Position numbers and translations under genes: made by a program. Shown in pieces: positions 1-11,497 of a stretch of DNA of 64,000 nt. Positions within the stretch are counted from its first letter, which is position 1; each line of letters begins with the position of its first letter. A model generated the notes under the pieces. It worked only from the letters and a program-made list of their open reading frames with translations. It was not told the DNA's origin and made no database searches. The stretch lies in the NCBI RefSeq assembly GCF_001876935.1, contig NC_033802.1:12434681-12498680 (forward strand). The letters run 5' to 3'. This DNA comes from Asparagus officinalis (lineage: Eukaryota > Streptophyta > Magnoliopsida > Asparagales > Asparagaceae).

Positions 1-119
1 TAGTGTCAAGCAGGCTAAACAAATTTTAAATTTGACTCTATATAAATCTGTAAAACTAATTTCAGTGAGAAAGAGGCTAAAACAGGTTAAAAATAGGATA
101 TTAGATTCCAACTTGGTCA

Positions 120-290
120 AACGGGTCTGTAATTTGGGGTTATAGGTCTAAACGGGTATAGGAAAAGGATAACGGGCCTGTAATTTGGAGTTATAGACCC
201 AAACGGGTCTGAAAAATGGATAATTGGTCTGTAATTTAGTGTTATAGACCCAAACGGGTGTGGAAAATGGATAACAGATCTGTAATATGG
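120..290. repeat. 51-bp minisatellite, about 3.4 copies
   Basis: Copies begin near 120, 171, 222 and 273. Each starts with a variant of AACGGGTCTGTAATTT followed by GTTATAGACC and AACGGGT. The copies differ at several bases, so the array is not recent. The rest of 1-760 is AT-rich and I see no gene in it. Confidence 0.8.
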
Positions 291-759
291 AATTATTAAG
301 GAATTTAAATCTCGGGTGATCCGTTATCTCAAATACTACACTTGGATGGCGACAATCAATGGTGGCGAAGAATGTTCCCAACAAATCCATTTCAAATATA
401 GCTTTAAAGTTCGGAAAATCGATCACCAGGAAATCTGCGAATAGCTCTCTCTAGCAAATGATCAAAAGAAAGGCTTCCCAACCGCTGGATACTGCTAATA
501 TACCACTGCCAGTGTTGATATCCCGGCCCGAGGAAAGAGAAGTTACAGGAATAGAGCGTGTAGTTGTTAAGCGACGAGACAAGAAATAGTGGGAAGATTC
601 AGAGTCAAAAAATGATAAAGTAGGGATTAAAACATAATTTATTAAGATAATAGGATAATGGCTCAAATATAGTCTTACGGATGAAATATGATATGCGTTT
701 AAATTATCCATTATATTATCACTAGTAGGAACTCGGGACCATGACCTGCATGGGCCACC

Positions 760-1612
760 ACTGAAACCTTTCATGCCCCGCTTCCCAAAATATCCGAGAG
801 TCAGAACGCGAACAAGCCCGTGAACTCTAATGGTTGTCGCCTCTAATCTGTGTAACTCTTTTGCTGACTCTGTGCAGCAATGATACATTCTCGAATCAAC
901 ATCACTTTCTCCATATTATGTCTTACGTGCTTTGGCCAATGTAGTAAGCTTTCCACCAGCTCTGCTTAACAAATCGAGGATCTACAAGGCCTCCCATACA
1001 ATGCCTCATACGGTGTCATACGTATTGTCGCTTGATAACTATTATTATAAGCGAACTAAATTAATGAGATGTGATCCTCCCAACTACCCTAGAAATCAAT
1101 AAAATATGTCCATAACATATCTTATAACACTTGGTTAACCATCACTGTTTGCCCATATGTCTACAGGTGAAAACCACTGCTATATGATAACTGGTTGCAG
1201 AACAAATTCTGGAAGGTCTTCCAGAAATGAGATGTGAAAACCAAGCAATGATCCAACACAATTATCTACGGAACTCCATGCAATAGAATTATCTCCCGCA
1301 TGAAAATCTTCGCATAAGTCTCTGCCGTGTAGGTCATCTTCACCAAAAAAAATTAGCTGACTTCGTTAATCAATCAACTATCACCCAAATATAATCATTC
1401 TCCTTACTAGACCTTGGCAATCCTAGAATAAAATCTATCTAGATATCTGCCCACTTCAACTCTAGACTGGGTAAAGGCTGTAGGGTTCTTGCGTGTGTCT
1501 GATGTTCTGCCTTCACTTGCTGATAGGTAAAGCATTTAGCCACATACTCCGAGATATCCCTACGCATGCCGCGCCACAAAAAATGCCTCTTCAGGTCCTT
1601 GTAATTAAAATT
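760..1612 (-). pseudogene. Decayed Ty3/gypsy chromovirus integrase fragment
   Basis: Read on the minus strand from 1612 leftwards, the sequence shows the end of the integrase zinc-binding domain (MRRDISEYVAKC), then the core catalytic domain with the start of the first-Asp region (LKWADI then a stop and IDFILGLPRS), a damaged second-Asp region, and the conserved AYNNSYQATI and PYEALYGRPC block. A C-terminal stretch near 820-890 matches the chromovirus pattern AAQSQQKSYTD and RRQPLEF. There are many stops (at least six) and small frameshifts. No LTR, gag or reverse transcriptase of the same copy is visible, so this is an isolated integrase remnant. The family assignment is secure; the exact chromovirus clade is not. 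Confidence 0.8.
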
Positions 1613-1884
1613 ATGCCTGGATGTATTTTGTAGTTAGTTTTCATTAAACCAACAAATAAAAGCTTTTGGACCTTTGAATTAAAACAATGGTTTATTTCAC
1701 ATTACCACTTAAACTTTGGGTGGTTTTTGACATAATCACACTAAACTATATTTATCTAACTTAACCCCCTAAATTTTGAAGTGCCTCATAAAGCAACCAT
1801 GAACTTTGAACTTTTCTAAACGAGTTCCCCTATAGTTACTTTGAAAATAAATAAAATTTCCTCAGGAGTAAAAACCTACAATTT
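1613..1884. other. AT-rich spacer
   Basis: No coding potential, repeat structure or RNA gene is recognised here. It separates the integrase remnant from the LINE fragment. Confidence 0.5.
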
Positions 1885-3110
1885 ATGGCTAAAGAATTGA
1901 TTCATATTTATGAATGGAATTATATTAGTCCTAGATGCCTTTTGAAAGTGGACATGAGAAAGGCAAATGATTCTCTAAATTGGGAGTGCTTGAATAATCT
2001 GCCCTCATGCATGGATTTTCCTCATGGATCCAGAAAGTATATAATAAAGTGTGTTGCTCCCATTTCTTTTTCCCTCTCTATGAATAGTCAAGTGAGTCCT
2101 ATCTTTAGGGGCACTAGGGGTTTAGGGGCACTAGGGGGTTGAGGCAAGGTGATTCAATCTCACCATATTTGTTTGCACTTACCATGAAGTATCTCAGTAG
2201 TGGGTTTACAGATTTAGGAGATATTAAATGATTATATTTTCATCAAAAGTGTTAGGATTGAATCTCGGTTATTTATGCTTTGTTGATAGCCTTATGCTAT
2301 TTTGCAAAGTTGATCCCTTATCTATTAAGCTTATTTGGGAAATGTTTATGTACTTGTTTAGTGTGTTATATCTTACAGTTAATGATTCTATGAGTGAAAT
2401 CTATTTTGGTGGTGCTAACTACGAAATTAGCATGAGATCTTAAGTAAATTGCACTTTGTTGAGGGAGATCTACCTGTGAGATACCTTAGCACTCCTCTTT
2501 ATTTCGAAGGCTTCATCAACTTATGAATCTAGGGTGCTTGAGAGAAGATCATTAAGATGGTTAACTGCTAGACTTCCAAGCTACTCTCATTTGCAATGAG
2601 ACCATAAATTATCAGATCTATCCTATATCGCATGCACAATTTCTATAATTTTATATCTACTGTGCAGAACAGATAAGGAGAGACTTCCTATTGGCCAGTA
2701 TGATAAACAATCACGAAAAAGCTAAAGTTGTATAGAATAATATACATTCTTCTAAAAGTCCTGGTGGTATTCGTCTGCGCTCTATGGGAATTTTTAATAT
2801 TATGCTGATGCTAAAACATATATGGGCAAGCACTCTAAAGCACAGGATTGAAGTTTATACAAGGGTTCTATTTAAAATAAATTGGTTTTTTGGCTCATAT
2901 TCTCAAGGTTAATCACGGCACTTTTGAAATTAAGGGTTGGGGCATTGAAATAGGTTGATATTAATAGCTCTAGATGTAAATCCTGGTGCAATGCTATGAG
3001 AATTAAAACTAAACTTTTGAGGAGAAGAGCTCAATCGTGAATATTCTTGTTTTGAGCAAAAGCTAAGTTTATGGGTGCTTTTTTGTGGGGGTGTTCGTAG
3101 TCTGTTAGCT
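1885..3110 (+). pseudogene. LINE (L1-type) reverse transcriptase fragment, copy 1
   Basis: The translation gives plant L1 reverse-transcriptase motifs in order but in different frames: SPRCLLKVDMRKA, then MDFPHGSRKYIIKCV with FSLSMN (about 2010-2090), GDSISPYLFALTMKYLSSGF (about 2150-2215), then FVDSLMLFCK in place of the FADD catalytic box (about 2275-2310), and the downstream PVRYL and TARLPSY segments. The second catalytic Asp of the FADD box appears changed to Ser. Endonuclease, zf-RVT domain and poly(A) tail are absent. It is interrupted by stops and frameshifts and cannot encode an active enzyme. A close copy lies at 8950-10310. Confidence 0.8.
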
Positions 3111-3990
3111 CACAGATAGACCCTAGTGTTTTGTGTGGTGAGTTTTGGATGGGATTTATGTTCATATAGCTTAGGTTTTTTATATATGAATAGGATGTGC
3201 TTCATTTTTTTCTCTTCACCAAAAAAGAAAAAGAAATGAATAGTTTATGCTTCATTTCATTACTGATAATAAGAAAATCTTACTTACCAAAAAAACATAT
3301 AATCTATGGACGTGTGCATGATGCTTGTAAATGACAAATAGTAAAAATTTGAGATCTTTTCCTCCAGGAACATTACATTTTGCAAGTTATATATACCGAG
3401 TCCAATGGGTAAATCTCAATATTAAAGTTCAAAGGGTTTTCTAAGATATTCTAATGTTTAGATGTGCTAATTAAGCTAAATAAAGTTCAAGGAAGTTATG
3501 TGGAAATCTTCCAAAAGTTCAAAAGGCTCATTAACTGTAGAGTCAATTTTAGAGAACCACAATAGAGTACATGCATACTTGTTCCTGTATATATAGAAAA
3601 AACTTTGTTTGACCACATAACACAAAAAGAAAGGTAAATTTCACAATATCCTCTAAAGTTTGGCTCGTTATATTGCCTCTACAAACACCATAATGAAATG
3701 GCTACTAAATGTTTGTTAGTCATTACATATTATTTATATATTAATAAATTTTCAAGAGTTTGTTAAGATCAAGAACATTACAAATTCTTCTTAAATGTTT
3801 AGTTATAATGCTTTTTTAATGTAGACAAACATTTTAATGTAATAATGCCAACAATTAATATGCGGGTTATATCTGGAAGTTTTTTGATATAATTGATGGG
3901 ATGAAGATAGGATTCAAAATTAGATTACAGTGAATGTAACATTAAGACAACTTTAACATATTTAATAGCGTATTTTATTGTAGATGTAGA
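3111..3990. other. AT-rich non-coding region
   Basis: The first 150 bases may be LINE 3' sequence. The remainder has no recognisable gene, LTR end or structured repeat. Confidence 0.4.
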
Positions 3991-4210
3991 GTTACATATT
4001 TAAAAATTAATAAATGTTGTGTTATTCAATTAGATGTATTAATTGAATATAAGGACCCTGGTTACATATTTAAAAATTAATAAATGTTGTGTTATTCAAT
4101 TAGATGTATTAATTGAATATAAGGACCCTTAATATTCTTTATGATGCCTATAAAATAGATGTATTAATTGAATATAAGGACCCTTAATATTCTTTATGAT
4201 GCCTATAAAA
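3991..4210. repeat. Two overlapping exact tandem duplications upstream of a small ORF
   Basis: A 70-bp unit (3991-4060) is repeated at 4061-4130 with at most one difference at the last base. A 55-bp unit (4101-4155), overlapping its second copy, is repeated exactly at 4156-4210. The 55-bp unit ends in CCTATAAAA, so the probable TATA box is present twice (about 4148-4155 and 4203-4210), the second 32 bp before the ATG at 4242. Confidence 0.9.
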
Positions 4211-4241
4211 GGAGCTAAGTTCAAAAATAAATATTCAATCT

Positions 4242-4499
4242 ATGCTCTACACACTACCAAAAGATGACACATTCAAACCAAATTTTCTTTGCACTTTTTT
4301 ATCATTTGTTTTGTCTATGCTTCTAAATAGTTGTGTTGATGCTAGAGAAGCCAAAACTAGCTACATTTCAGCGGGACCAATTGGAAACAATAATAATGAT
4401 ATCAATCATGCTATAGGCGAGAAGAGCACTAGTTCCCGTATTATTATCGGTGAAGTTCGATGCTTAGTACTTAGAATATGCGACCATAGACAATATTGA
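4242..4499 (+). CDS. Putative small secreted peptide (85 aa), unrecognised
   Basis: I do not recognise the family. The ORF begins at the first ATG after a TATA box (CCTATAAAAGG, about 32 bp upstream), which is short for a plant 5' leader but plausible. Residues 14-35 form a hydrophobic stretch (FLCTFLSFVLSMLLNSC) followed by VDA, which looks like a signal peptide with a cleavage site, although 13 polar residues precede it. The remainder is Asn/Ser-rich and ends with two closely spaced Cys (RCLVLRICDHR). The segment KTSYISAGPIG faintly recalls the YIS-G motif of RALF peptides, but the four conserved RALF cysteines are missing. It sits in retroelement-rich DNA with duplicated flanks on both sides. 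It may be a real small gene, a decayed one, or chance. Confidence 0.3.
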   Translation: MLYTLPKDDTFKPNFLCTFLSFVLSMLLNSCVDAREAKTSYISAGPIGNNNNDINHAIGEKSTSSRIIIGEVRCLVLRICDHRQY

Positions 4500-4544
4500 A
4501 TTGTATAACATTTGCTTTTAAACTCATGAGTGGAGAAACCAATA

Positions 4545-4841
4545 TATAATTTGCATTTGAGAAGATAGAAAGCAAATTATTATACTTTATAGATTTAATT
4601 TTTTTTAACCATACAATTATTTAAATAATATAGATGTTTCGTATATAGCTATTGTGATTTTGTAACTGGAATTAATCGACAACCATGCTATTATATAATT
4701 TGCATTCTAGAAGATAGAAAGCAAATTATTATATTTTATAGATTTAATTTTTTTAACCATACAATTATTTTAATAATATAAATGTTTCGTATATAGCTAT
4801 TGTGATTTTGTAACTGGAATTAATCGACAACCATGCTATTT
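4545..4841. repeat. Tandem duplication of about 148 bp downstream of the small ORF
   Basis: Unit 1 (about 4545-4692) and unit 2 (about 4693-4841) both start with TATAATTTGCATT and end with AATTAATCGACAACCATGC. A handful of substitutions and indels separate them. The unit lies 45 bp after the stop of the small ORF and would lie in its 3' UTR. Confidence 0.85.
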
Positions 4842-5010
4842 TTCAAAAATAGAAATTGGATACTTCTACACATTAAATGTCTCATGATAAACCATTCATA
4901 TCTAAATTGAATAAGGCAACTAATTGCCACATTATTTCTAAGTTTTCTAAATATTTGTAAAAAAAATAAATTTGAAGAAAAAGTTATATAATATGAATCA
5001 TATAACAAAA

Positions 5011-5284
5011 ATGTATAATATATATATATACTATTAATTGGTCTCAAACCAACTACTATTATGCTCATTCTTCATTAAATGATATTTATCATAATATAAC
5101 TCATTTAATACTATTTACCATATTTTAAAAAAAAGAAATTTATGGGATTTTATATTCGTCCCTCTACAAAAGAATTTCGTTCTCGAAATTCTTCAAACGT
5201 ATTTTTAGAGTTTAATAATACGAGAAAAGCACGTTGAGGGAATAATCCAGACAAGGAAACCCTTACATACACATCTCGTATCAT
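5011..5284. repeat. Flank shared with 12057-12334
   Basis: This AT-rich block is nearly identical to 12057-12334, including the LTR start that follows each copy (5285 and 12335). Similarity outside the LTR means the second site is a duplicated genomic segment, not an independent insertion. Confidence 0.8.
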
Positions 5285-6334
5285 TGTAGGCAGTGAAAAT
5301 TGCCTGAGTGTTAAAGCTCAACAGAGCTCACCCGTAGAGCTCAACTTTTGGTTATTGAGCTCGCCCGAAGGGCTCAATTCCACTTCATGGTTGAGCTCGC
5401 CCCTTAGCCTCCTCGAGCTCGCCCGAAGAAGCCTGATCCCTCTCCTTGATTGAGCTTGCCCGCAGGGCTTATCCTCACCTGTTCTTTAAGCTCGCTCGCA
5501 GAGCTCAAACCTCTTCTTATTAAGCTCACTTGCTGGGTTCAATACCGGCTGTTCACAAAGATGGCAAGCTCGCCTGAACACTCAAGCAGTTTTCAAGCTC
5601 TATTGCTCGCTTATCGGTCTCGCCCGAACAGTGCGAGCGATTGCCTGCTTGTGGGAGTAGGCCCACCAACTATCCACATTCTAATGAAGCATAGCCCTTA
5701 TCACCCCTAGCTGGTCACATCCCACAGCTAGGGGAGGGCATGGTGCTCCTCACCCGTGTTTGTGGTCACATCCCACAAATCAGGGGATGGCCCATGCCAT
5801 CTCCTACCTATTTATAGCACCCCTTTGTCAACGAGAAAGGGGTTCGGAAAATGGGTTCATTTAGAAAAAAGGTCCAGAAGGCTTGGTCCAGTTGGGAGAT
5901 TGAGCTTGATACCCTCAAGGCTCTTCATGTAGAAGGCTCTATCTCTCTCCTACTCCCTGATTGGCTTCATTGGTAGGACATTCCAAGCTATAAGCTTGGA
6001 TTGTTGAAGTAGACTCATTTGAACTATCAGATTTGAGGCTCCTAAGGTCTTTGCAAATCCTTGCATCGTAGCTCACCCTAGGCACCAGCCTTGGTACTCA
6101 TCAAGATCGGGTATATTTCGAACTCAACCGCCCCGGAGTTTCTACTATGTATTGAAGCTCAACTGCAACGTCGATGATATCGTCCAGGGAAGCAAACTTG
6201 ACGCGAGCATCGAGGGAGGCTTCATATCTCTACCAAAGGACCCACATTAAACAAGGAGGGCTTTCCCTCCGCTTCTGTTGTAAACACTTAGTCAATACAA
6301 ATCTCCATTGAGAGAAAGATTTTACGTCGTACAG
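5285..6334 (+). mobile_element. 5' LTR of a Tat-type Ty3/gypsy element (family C)
   Basis: The LTR begins TGTAGGCAGTGAAAATTGCC, the same start as the LTRs at 12492 and 47868, and ends in ...TCGTACA five bases before the primer binding site. U3 contains a degenerate array (5325-5560) of roughly 40-bp units built on TTGAGCTCGCCCG...GGGCTCAA, each a quasi-palindrome around GAGCTC. A TATA-like box CTATTTATAGC is at 5808-5818. A 'GGTCACATCCCACA' motif occurs twice before it (about 5712 and 5763). The lineage is inferred from LTR similarity and the gag that follows. Confidence 0.75.
5808..5818 (+). promoter_or_regulatory. TATA box of LTR family C
   Basis: CTATTTATAGC lies about 250 bp downstream of the GAGCTC array and 526 bp before the LTR end, as expected for the U3/R boundary. 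Confidence 0.55.
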
Positions 6335-6339
6335 AAGAT

Positions 6340-6359
6340 GGCGACCACTGTGGGAGGAA
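6340..6359 (+). promoter_or_regulatory. Primer binding site (family C)
   Basis: TGGCGACCACTGTGGGAGGA follows the LTR end after five bases. It matches the corresponding site of the Tat element at 24162, differing at two or three positions. Confidence 0.7.
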
Positions 6360-6605
6360 CCATTTCTTCAACTGAAATGGTGGTGACCCAGTACGACGAC
6401 GTTGTGAAAGGGACGATCGTGGATTCTCTAGCTATTGAGTTAGACAAAGCTAAGTACAAGGAGTACTTATTTTCTTCTTCCTTCGGTGAAAAACTTCACG
6501 CTGATACCGTCGAGTGGCGCATGTGGCCCAACCCCGAGCGGTCAAGTTGACCGTGCCCATTAACTCTGCCAGAGCAACAGCAGGGGGTTCTACTTCCCCC
6601 GAAAT

Positions 6606-7771
6606 GATCAAGGCCAAGTGAAGGACCAAGAACAAAAGCCAAGGGGCTGCTTGTTAGGTCGCCAAGCAATCCACAAAGAGCCCCATGCAAGAGGAGATAA
6701 CCGTTCATGTCGGCATGGATCACGCCTTCATTGTGAACCTGGACCCTCCTCTCTAGAAGAGAGCCCAACGGCGACGACGACAAGCCCTCGCCCATGAAGA
6801 AGCCCAAGCCTTCATGTCCTATGATGACCTGAATTACTATTTAGGCCCGAAGAGAACCAATCTAGAATGTAGAGCTTCCAACTTTGACGAACTACGTCGA
6901 TCGGGCGAGCCTCATTTTGGTGACCAAATGTGCAAAGTTGGAGAGTTGGGCGAACCCCGTTCCAGCCACCAAGTTTCCTATGTGGGCGAACTTAGCAAGA
7001 TAGGCAAGCCCTCCAAATTAGGTAGGCTTCGCTCTTCAAGTCGTAACCTCAGATCAGGCGAGCCACCCAATTTAGGTGAGCTCCATGATTCAGACAAGCC
7101 ATGCCCCTAAGCAAGTGAGCTCCACACATCAGGCGAGCTTCGCCTCACAAGCAAAAACAACAATTAAGGTGGACCCCTGTAGGCTCGCCATCAAGGCCAA
7201 GTGAAGGACCAAGAACAAAAGCCAAGGGGCTGCTTGTTAGGTCGCCAAGCAATCCACAAAGAGCCCCATGCAAGAGGAGATAACCGTTCATGTCGGCATG
7301 GATCACGCCTTCATTGTGAACCTGGACCCTCCTCTCTAGAAGAGAGCCCAACGGCGACGACGACAAGCCCTCGCCCATGAAGAAGCCCAAGCCTTCATGT
7401 CCTATGATGACCTGAATTACTATTTAGGCCCGAAGAGAACCAATCTAGAATGTAGAGCTTCCAACTTTGACGAACTACGTCGATCGGGCGAGCCTCATTT
7501 TGGTGACCAAATGTGCAAAGTTGGAGAGTTGGGCGAACCCCGTTCCAGCCACCAAGTTTCCTATGTGGGCGAACTTAGCAAGATAGGCAAGCCCTCCAAA
7601 TTAGGTAGGCTTCGCTCTTCAAGTCGTAACCTCAGATCAGGCGAGCCACCCAATTTAGGTGAGCTCCATGATTCAGACAAGCCATGCCCCTAAGCAAGTG
7701 AGCTCCACACATCAGGCGAGCTTCGCCTCACAAGCAAAAACAACAATTAAGGTGGACCCCTGTAGGCTCGC
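6606..7771. repeat. 583-bp tandem duplication inside gag
   Basis: The block 6606-7188 is repeated at 7189-7771. The embedded 98-codon frame (6814-7110 and 7397-7693) translates identically in both copies, and the flanks I compared by eye are identical. The surrounding gag is heavily decayed, so this duplication is either much younger than the element or an assembly product. Confidence 0.85.
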
Positions 7772-8949
7772 CTAAAGACAAGCCTTTCCCAAAAGGGTGC
7801 TATAGGAAAACAAGTGAGCGTACCTCGCCTGAATGAATAAGCAACAGGAGCTCGCCAGCTAGCTAAAGCTCGCCAGCTGGCTGAAGCTCGCCAGACTACG
7901 GGACCTCGCCTGCCAACGCGAAGTCGCCTAAATCCAACACTTTGGGAATTTTCCAAATGTTCCCAATCAAGTTCTTTTGGACCTTCTGCACATCCTTCTG
8001 ATGTTGCGGGTTGTCACCACTAACCTATGGGGGATCTCCGAAACCATCTGACTCGCAAGCATGCTATTAACGAGGCAAATCCTCAATGCCATTACAAAAG
8101 ACTCATTCAGGCTGTATTTGCTGATTATCAGTGTACCAGTACAATAAGACCACCAGTATTCGAGAAGCTTGCCTAACAGTCTCTAGAATCAAGGCCGCCC
8201 CGTCGAAGACGTAATTGTCAGAGAAAGCGAGCTATCAACGATTTAGAACTCCCGACGGCCACAAGTAATATGATGCGTAAGGCCAAGTATTCAGAGTCAT
8301 CAGACCCGGAGTATACCCCATGGTTCAGATGGCTAACTGTTGAAACAGAGGGTGTCTACCTACGTACCTACCTTCACACGGGAGTAGCCATCCTACTTGA
8401 CTATGCCTGCTTATCGCCCGTCTATGATAATGACGATGAGGTCTGCTCTGTGGCGGCGACATCCCAAACTTCGAGCTTAGCTTACGGCAAGTACGCAAAG
8501 GTGCACCTTGTAGAGGGTTTTGAGGAAGTTGCTAGGAGAATTTAAGAGCAGCAGGCTACAATGGTTAGACAATAGGCAACCATCGACTCCATGAAGGAAA
8601 TGATGGAGCGACTCCTAAGGAAGAAGAGGAATTCTCGAAGGCGGCGAAGGGCCTCTAAGAAATGAGAACCTATTCCCCCAAACACAACTGAGGAGGGGTG
8701 TAATCACGAGACACATTCAGATTATTCCTCCAAGTTGTCAGGAATAGCGTCGCAAGCTGGTAGCACTCTCAAGACAAGAGGCTTGACGAGTTCCAAAGTC
8801 AACTTAACGCTCTCAAGCTTCAAAAGAGCTTGAACGAGCTGGGGGTGGTTCGACCATATCCAGTAGAATGGGACAAGGTACCCTACCCCGCGAAGTTCAA
8901 ACTAATGAGCTTGGTTCAGCTTGACGGCGATGGCTTTCCCTCATAGTCA

Positions 8950-10310
8950 ATCTACTAAATCATGTATGGATTTTCCTAACGGATTCAGAAAATTGATAAT
9001 AAAGTGTGTCGCTCTCGTTTCTTTTTCCCTCTCTATGAATAGGAAAGTGAGTCCTATCTTTGTGGGCGCTAGGGGGTTGAGGCAAGGTGATTCTATCTCA
9101 CCATATTTGTTTGCACTTGCCATGGAGTTTCTCAGTAGAGGGTTTGCAGATTTAGGAGACATTAAATGATTATATTTTCATCCAAAGTGTGAAGGATTAA
9201 TCTCAGTTATTTATGCTTTGTCGATAGCCTTATGCTATTTCACAAAGTTGATCCCTTATCTATTAAGCTTATTTCAGAAATGTTTATGTACTTCTTTAGT
9301 GTCTTAGGTCTTGCAGTTAATGTTTCTATGAGTGAAATCCATATTGGTGGTGCTAACTATGAAATTAGGCATGAGATCTTATGTACATTGCACTTTGTTG
9401 AGGGAGATCTACCTGTGAGATGCCTTGGTGCTCCTCTTTATTTCCAAGGGTTCATCAGCTTATCAATCTAGGGCGCTTGAGAGAGGATGATTAAGATGGT
9501 TAACTACTAGACTTCCAAGCTACTCTCATTTCCAAGGAGACCATAAATTATCTGATCTATCCAATATCGTATGCATAATTTCTAGAGTTTTATATTAACC
9601 GTGCAGAACAGATAAGCAGAGACTTCCTATTGGCCAGTATGTTTAACAATCATGAAAAAGCTAAAGTTGTATAAAATAATATATATTCTTCTAAAAGTCC
9701 TGGTGGTCTTCGTCTGCACTCTATGGGACATTTTGATATTGTGCTGAGGCTAAAACATATATATATGGGCAAGCACTTTAAAGCATGATACTCTATGATT
9801 GAAGTTGATACAAGGGTTCTATTAAAAGGAAACTGATTTTTTGGCCCATATTCTCATGGTAAATCAGGACACTTTCAAAATTATGGGTTGGGGCATTGAA
9901 ATGTGTTGATATTAATAGCTCTAGTATGGTAAATCAGGACACTTTCAAAATTATGGGTTGGGGCATTGAAATGTGTTGATATTAATAGCTCTAGTCGCAT
10001 TTGGAAAGGGTGCAAGCCTGAATTTGGCACTTCTAAAGCTTTTAAATTACAATTTAATGTTTGAGAGAAAAAGAGATGGACTTTACTAGCATGGACTAAA
10101 TCTACTATTCCCAGTCACTCTTTTACATATTTTTTATTGCTTGCGTGAATCGGCTTCCTACTAAACATAAACTTAAACATTCTGGTATTCGTGTTGAGAA
10201 TATTTTGTAGTCTATTCTGCACTCATAAGGGGAAAGAGATCACCTTCTTTTTGCATGTGATTTCTGCTCTCATGTCTGGAAAAGAATTATGGTATTTGTA
10301 CAGATCAGTC
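8950..10310 (+). pseudogene. LINE (L1-type) reverse transcriptase fragment, copy 2
   Basis: This matches copy 1 at 1995-2990 closely and extends further 3'. Motifs in order: MDFPNGFRKLIIKCV, FSLSMNRKVSP, GLRQGDSISPYLFALAMEF (about 9075-9135), a damaged FADD-like box (FVDSLMLFHK, about 9218), then DLPVRCLG. Beyond that, about 10055-10300 encodes a zf-RVT-like zinc-binding region (FTYFLLLA, then KGKEITFFLHV). It carries stops and frameshifts and lacks the endonuclease. It abuts decayed gag on the left and a Tat reverse transcriptase fragment on the right, so it either inserted into the family C element or arrived by segmental duplication. Confidence 0.8.
9856..9995. repeat. Exact 70-bp tandem duplication in LINE copy 2
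   Basis: The 70 bases starting ATGGTAAATCAGGACAC at 9856 recur without change at 9926. The same sequence is single-copy in LINE copy 1. Confidence 0.95.
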
Positions 10311-10324
10311 ATGCTCCTTGTGTA

Positions 10325-11150
10325 GCGATAGCCGTCCACCAGAAGAGAAAGAAGAATTGGTTGCTCTTTTAAGAGAATATATCGATGTTTTTGCCTGGAA
10401 CTACAAAGATATGTCTGGACTTGATCCGAACGTAGGATGCACTATCTCAATATCAAACCAGAAGTCAGACCTATAAAGCAGTCACAAAGATGATTTTGAC
10501 CATCGGTTATATTCGTCGGTTTATTTTGAACCTTTCTAGAAAATGTCAATCTTTCTCCAGACTCACGAAGAAGGGAGTATCATTTATCTGGGATGACGCC
10601 TATCAAAAAGCGTTAGAAGATATCAAAGCGTACCTCTCAAATCCTCTTGTTCTCATCACACTGAAATCGGGTAAATCGTTCTTGATTTATATCAAGGCGA
10701 CGAGCAAGGCGACGAACCACTCGTTAAGTGCTTTATTAGCACAAGACGATGATAACGGTCATGAGAAAGCTGTATATTATCTGAGTCTAACTTTAGTAGG
10801 CGCCGGATCGTGGTATCCAATGATTGAGAAGGAATGCCTAGCCTTGGGGTTTGCAATCCAGAAAATGCTACACTACTTGGTGGGACAGACAATTTACATC
10901 ATTTCTAATGTTAACATAGTTAGGGTATTCATGACACAACCGGGCTCTATGAATTGGCGGTTAGCAAAGTGGGCCTTGCTCTTGTCCCAGTATGACTTAC
11001 ACTTCAAACAACAGAAGTCGGTCAAAGGGCAGACAATTTGTGATCTTCTGGCATCTAACCTAACAACAAATAAAGTCGAAATATATGACGATTTACCAAA
11101 TAAAACTCACAAAGCCAATACTACGTCACATAACCGAGTTCTCTTGGTTT
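10325..11150 (+). pseudogene. Tat-type reverse transcriptase/RNase H with internal deletion
   Basis: The start encodes the N-terminal linker of Tat reverse transcriptase (EEKEELVALLREYIDVFAW, about 10340-10400). The sequence then jumps near 10480-10495 directly to the RT connection region (IGYIRRFILNLS) and RNase H (SLSALLAQDDD, then YPMIEKECLALGFAI). Compared with the copy at 46875-47867 the whole palm, including the YVDD active site, is missing, a loss of roughly 200 codons. RNase H reads open to beyond 11150, and the frame then runs into LTR sequence. Orientation matches the family C LTR at 5285, so it may be the 3' part of that element. Confidence 0.75.
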
Positions 11151-11184
11151 CCCCGAAAAGTCACGTAATACCCCGAGCTTATTC

Positions 11185-11497
11185 ATTGTTTCTTCTTGTG
11201 GGCTTTGGGAGTGGACAAATCTTTGATTTCTTCATTTATTTGATTTGGGCTTTGGCATTTCTTGGGCTTTACTTCTTCTTCTTAGCTTGGGCTTTTGGAT
11301 AATTTAAAAATTGATTTTCCAATGGGCTTCTTTGCTTCATTTCTTCATTTAATCAACGGGTTTTTGTTGAGAGATTGGAGTTTGAGATTTATTCTTTATT
11401 AACCTACAATTAAAAGATAAAAATAATTATTAGTGGTATATTTATTCATATAAAATAGATAATGAGGGTATAAAACTATAATAAAATGTGATTATCA
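11185..11497 (-). mobile_element. Truncated Athila-family LTR fragment
   Basis: This segment matches the 5' part (in element orientation) of the Athila LTRs at 14600-14878 and 23650-23929, including GGGTATAAAACTATAATAAA and the terminal TGATTATCA (11489-11497). Only about 310 bp of the LTR remain. No partner LTR or internal Athila sequence is attached. Confidence 0.8.

Larger units (their letters stand above)
6340..8936 (+). pseudogene. Decayed Tat-type gag (family C element)
   Basis: Translation through the primer site gives MATTVGGT, as in the other Tat element in this window (LATTVGAT at 24160). The N-terminal part is broken by a stop at 6548. The 6814-7110 region encodes a low-complexity stretch rich in GEL and GEP motifs. 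At 8270-8545 an ORF without stops remains. The end (about 8826-8936) reads LNELGVVRPYPVEWDKV and PYPAKFKLM, homologous to the start of the gag domain at 26100 (PYPREWES and PYPAKFNLI). The sequence then breaks off into LINE sequence at about 8937. Multiple stops and frameshifts make it non-functional. Confidence 0.65.

Noticed and set aside
6496..7390. Minus-strand ORFs of 61-103 codons (MGFFMGEGLSSSPLG)
   Set aside because: They are shadows of the duplicated gag sequence on the plus strand, repeated because the DNA is duplicated.
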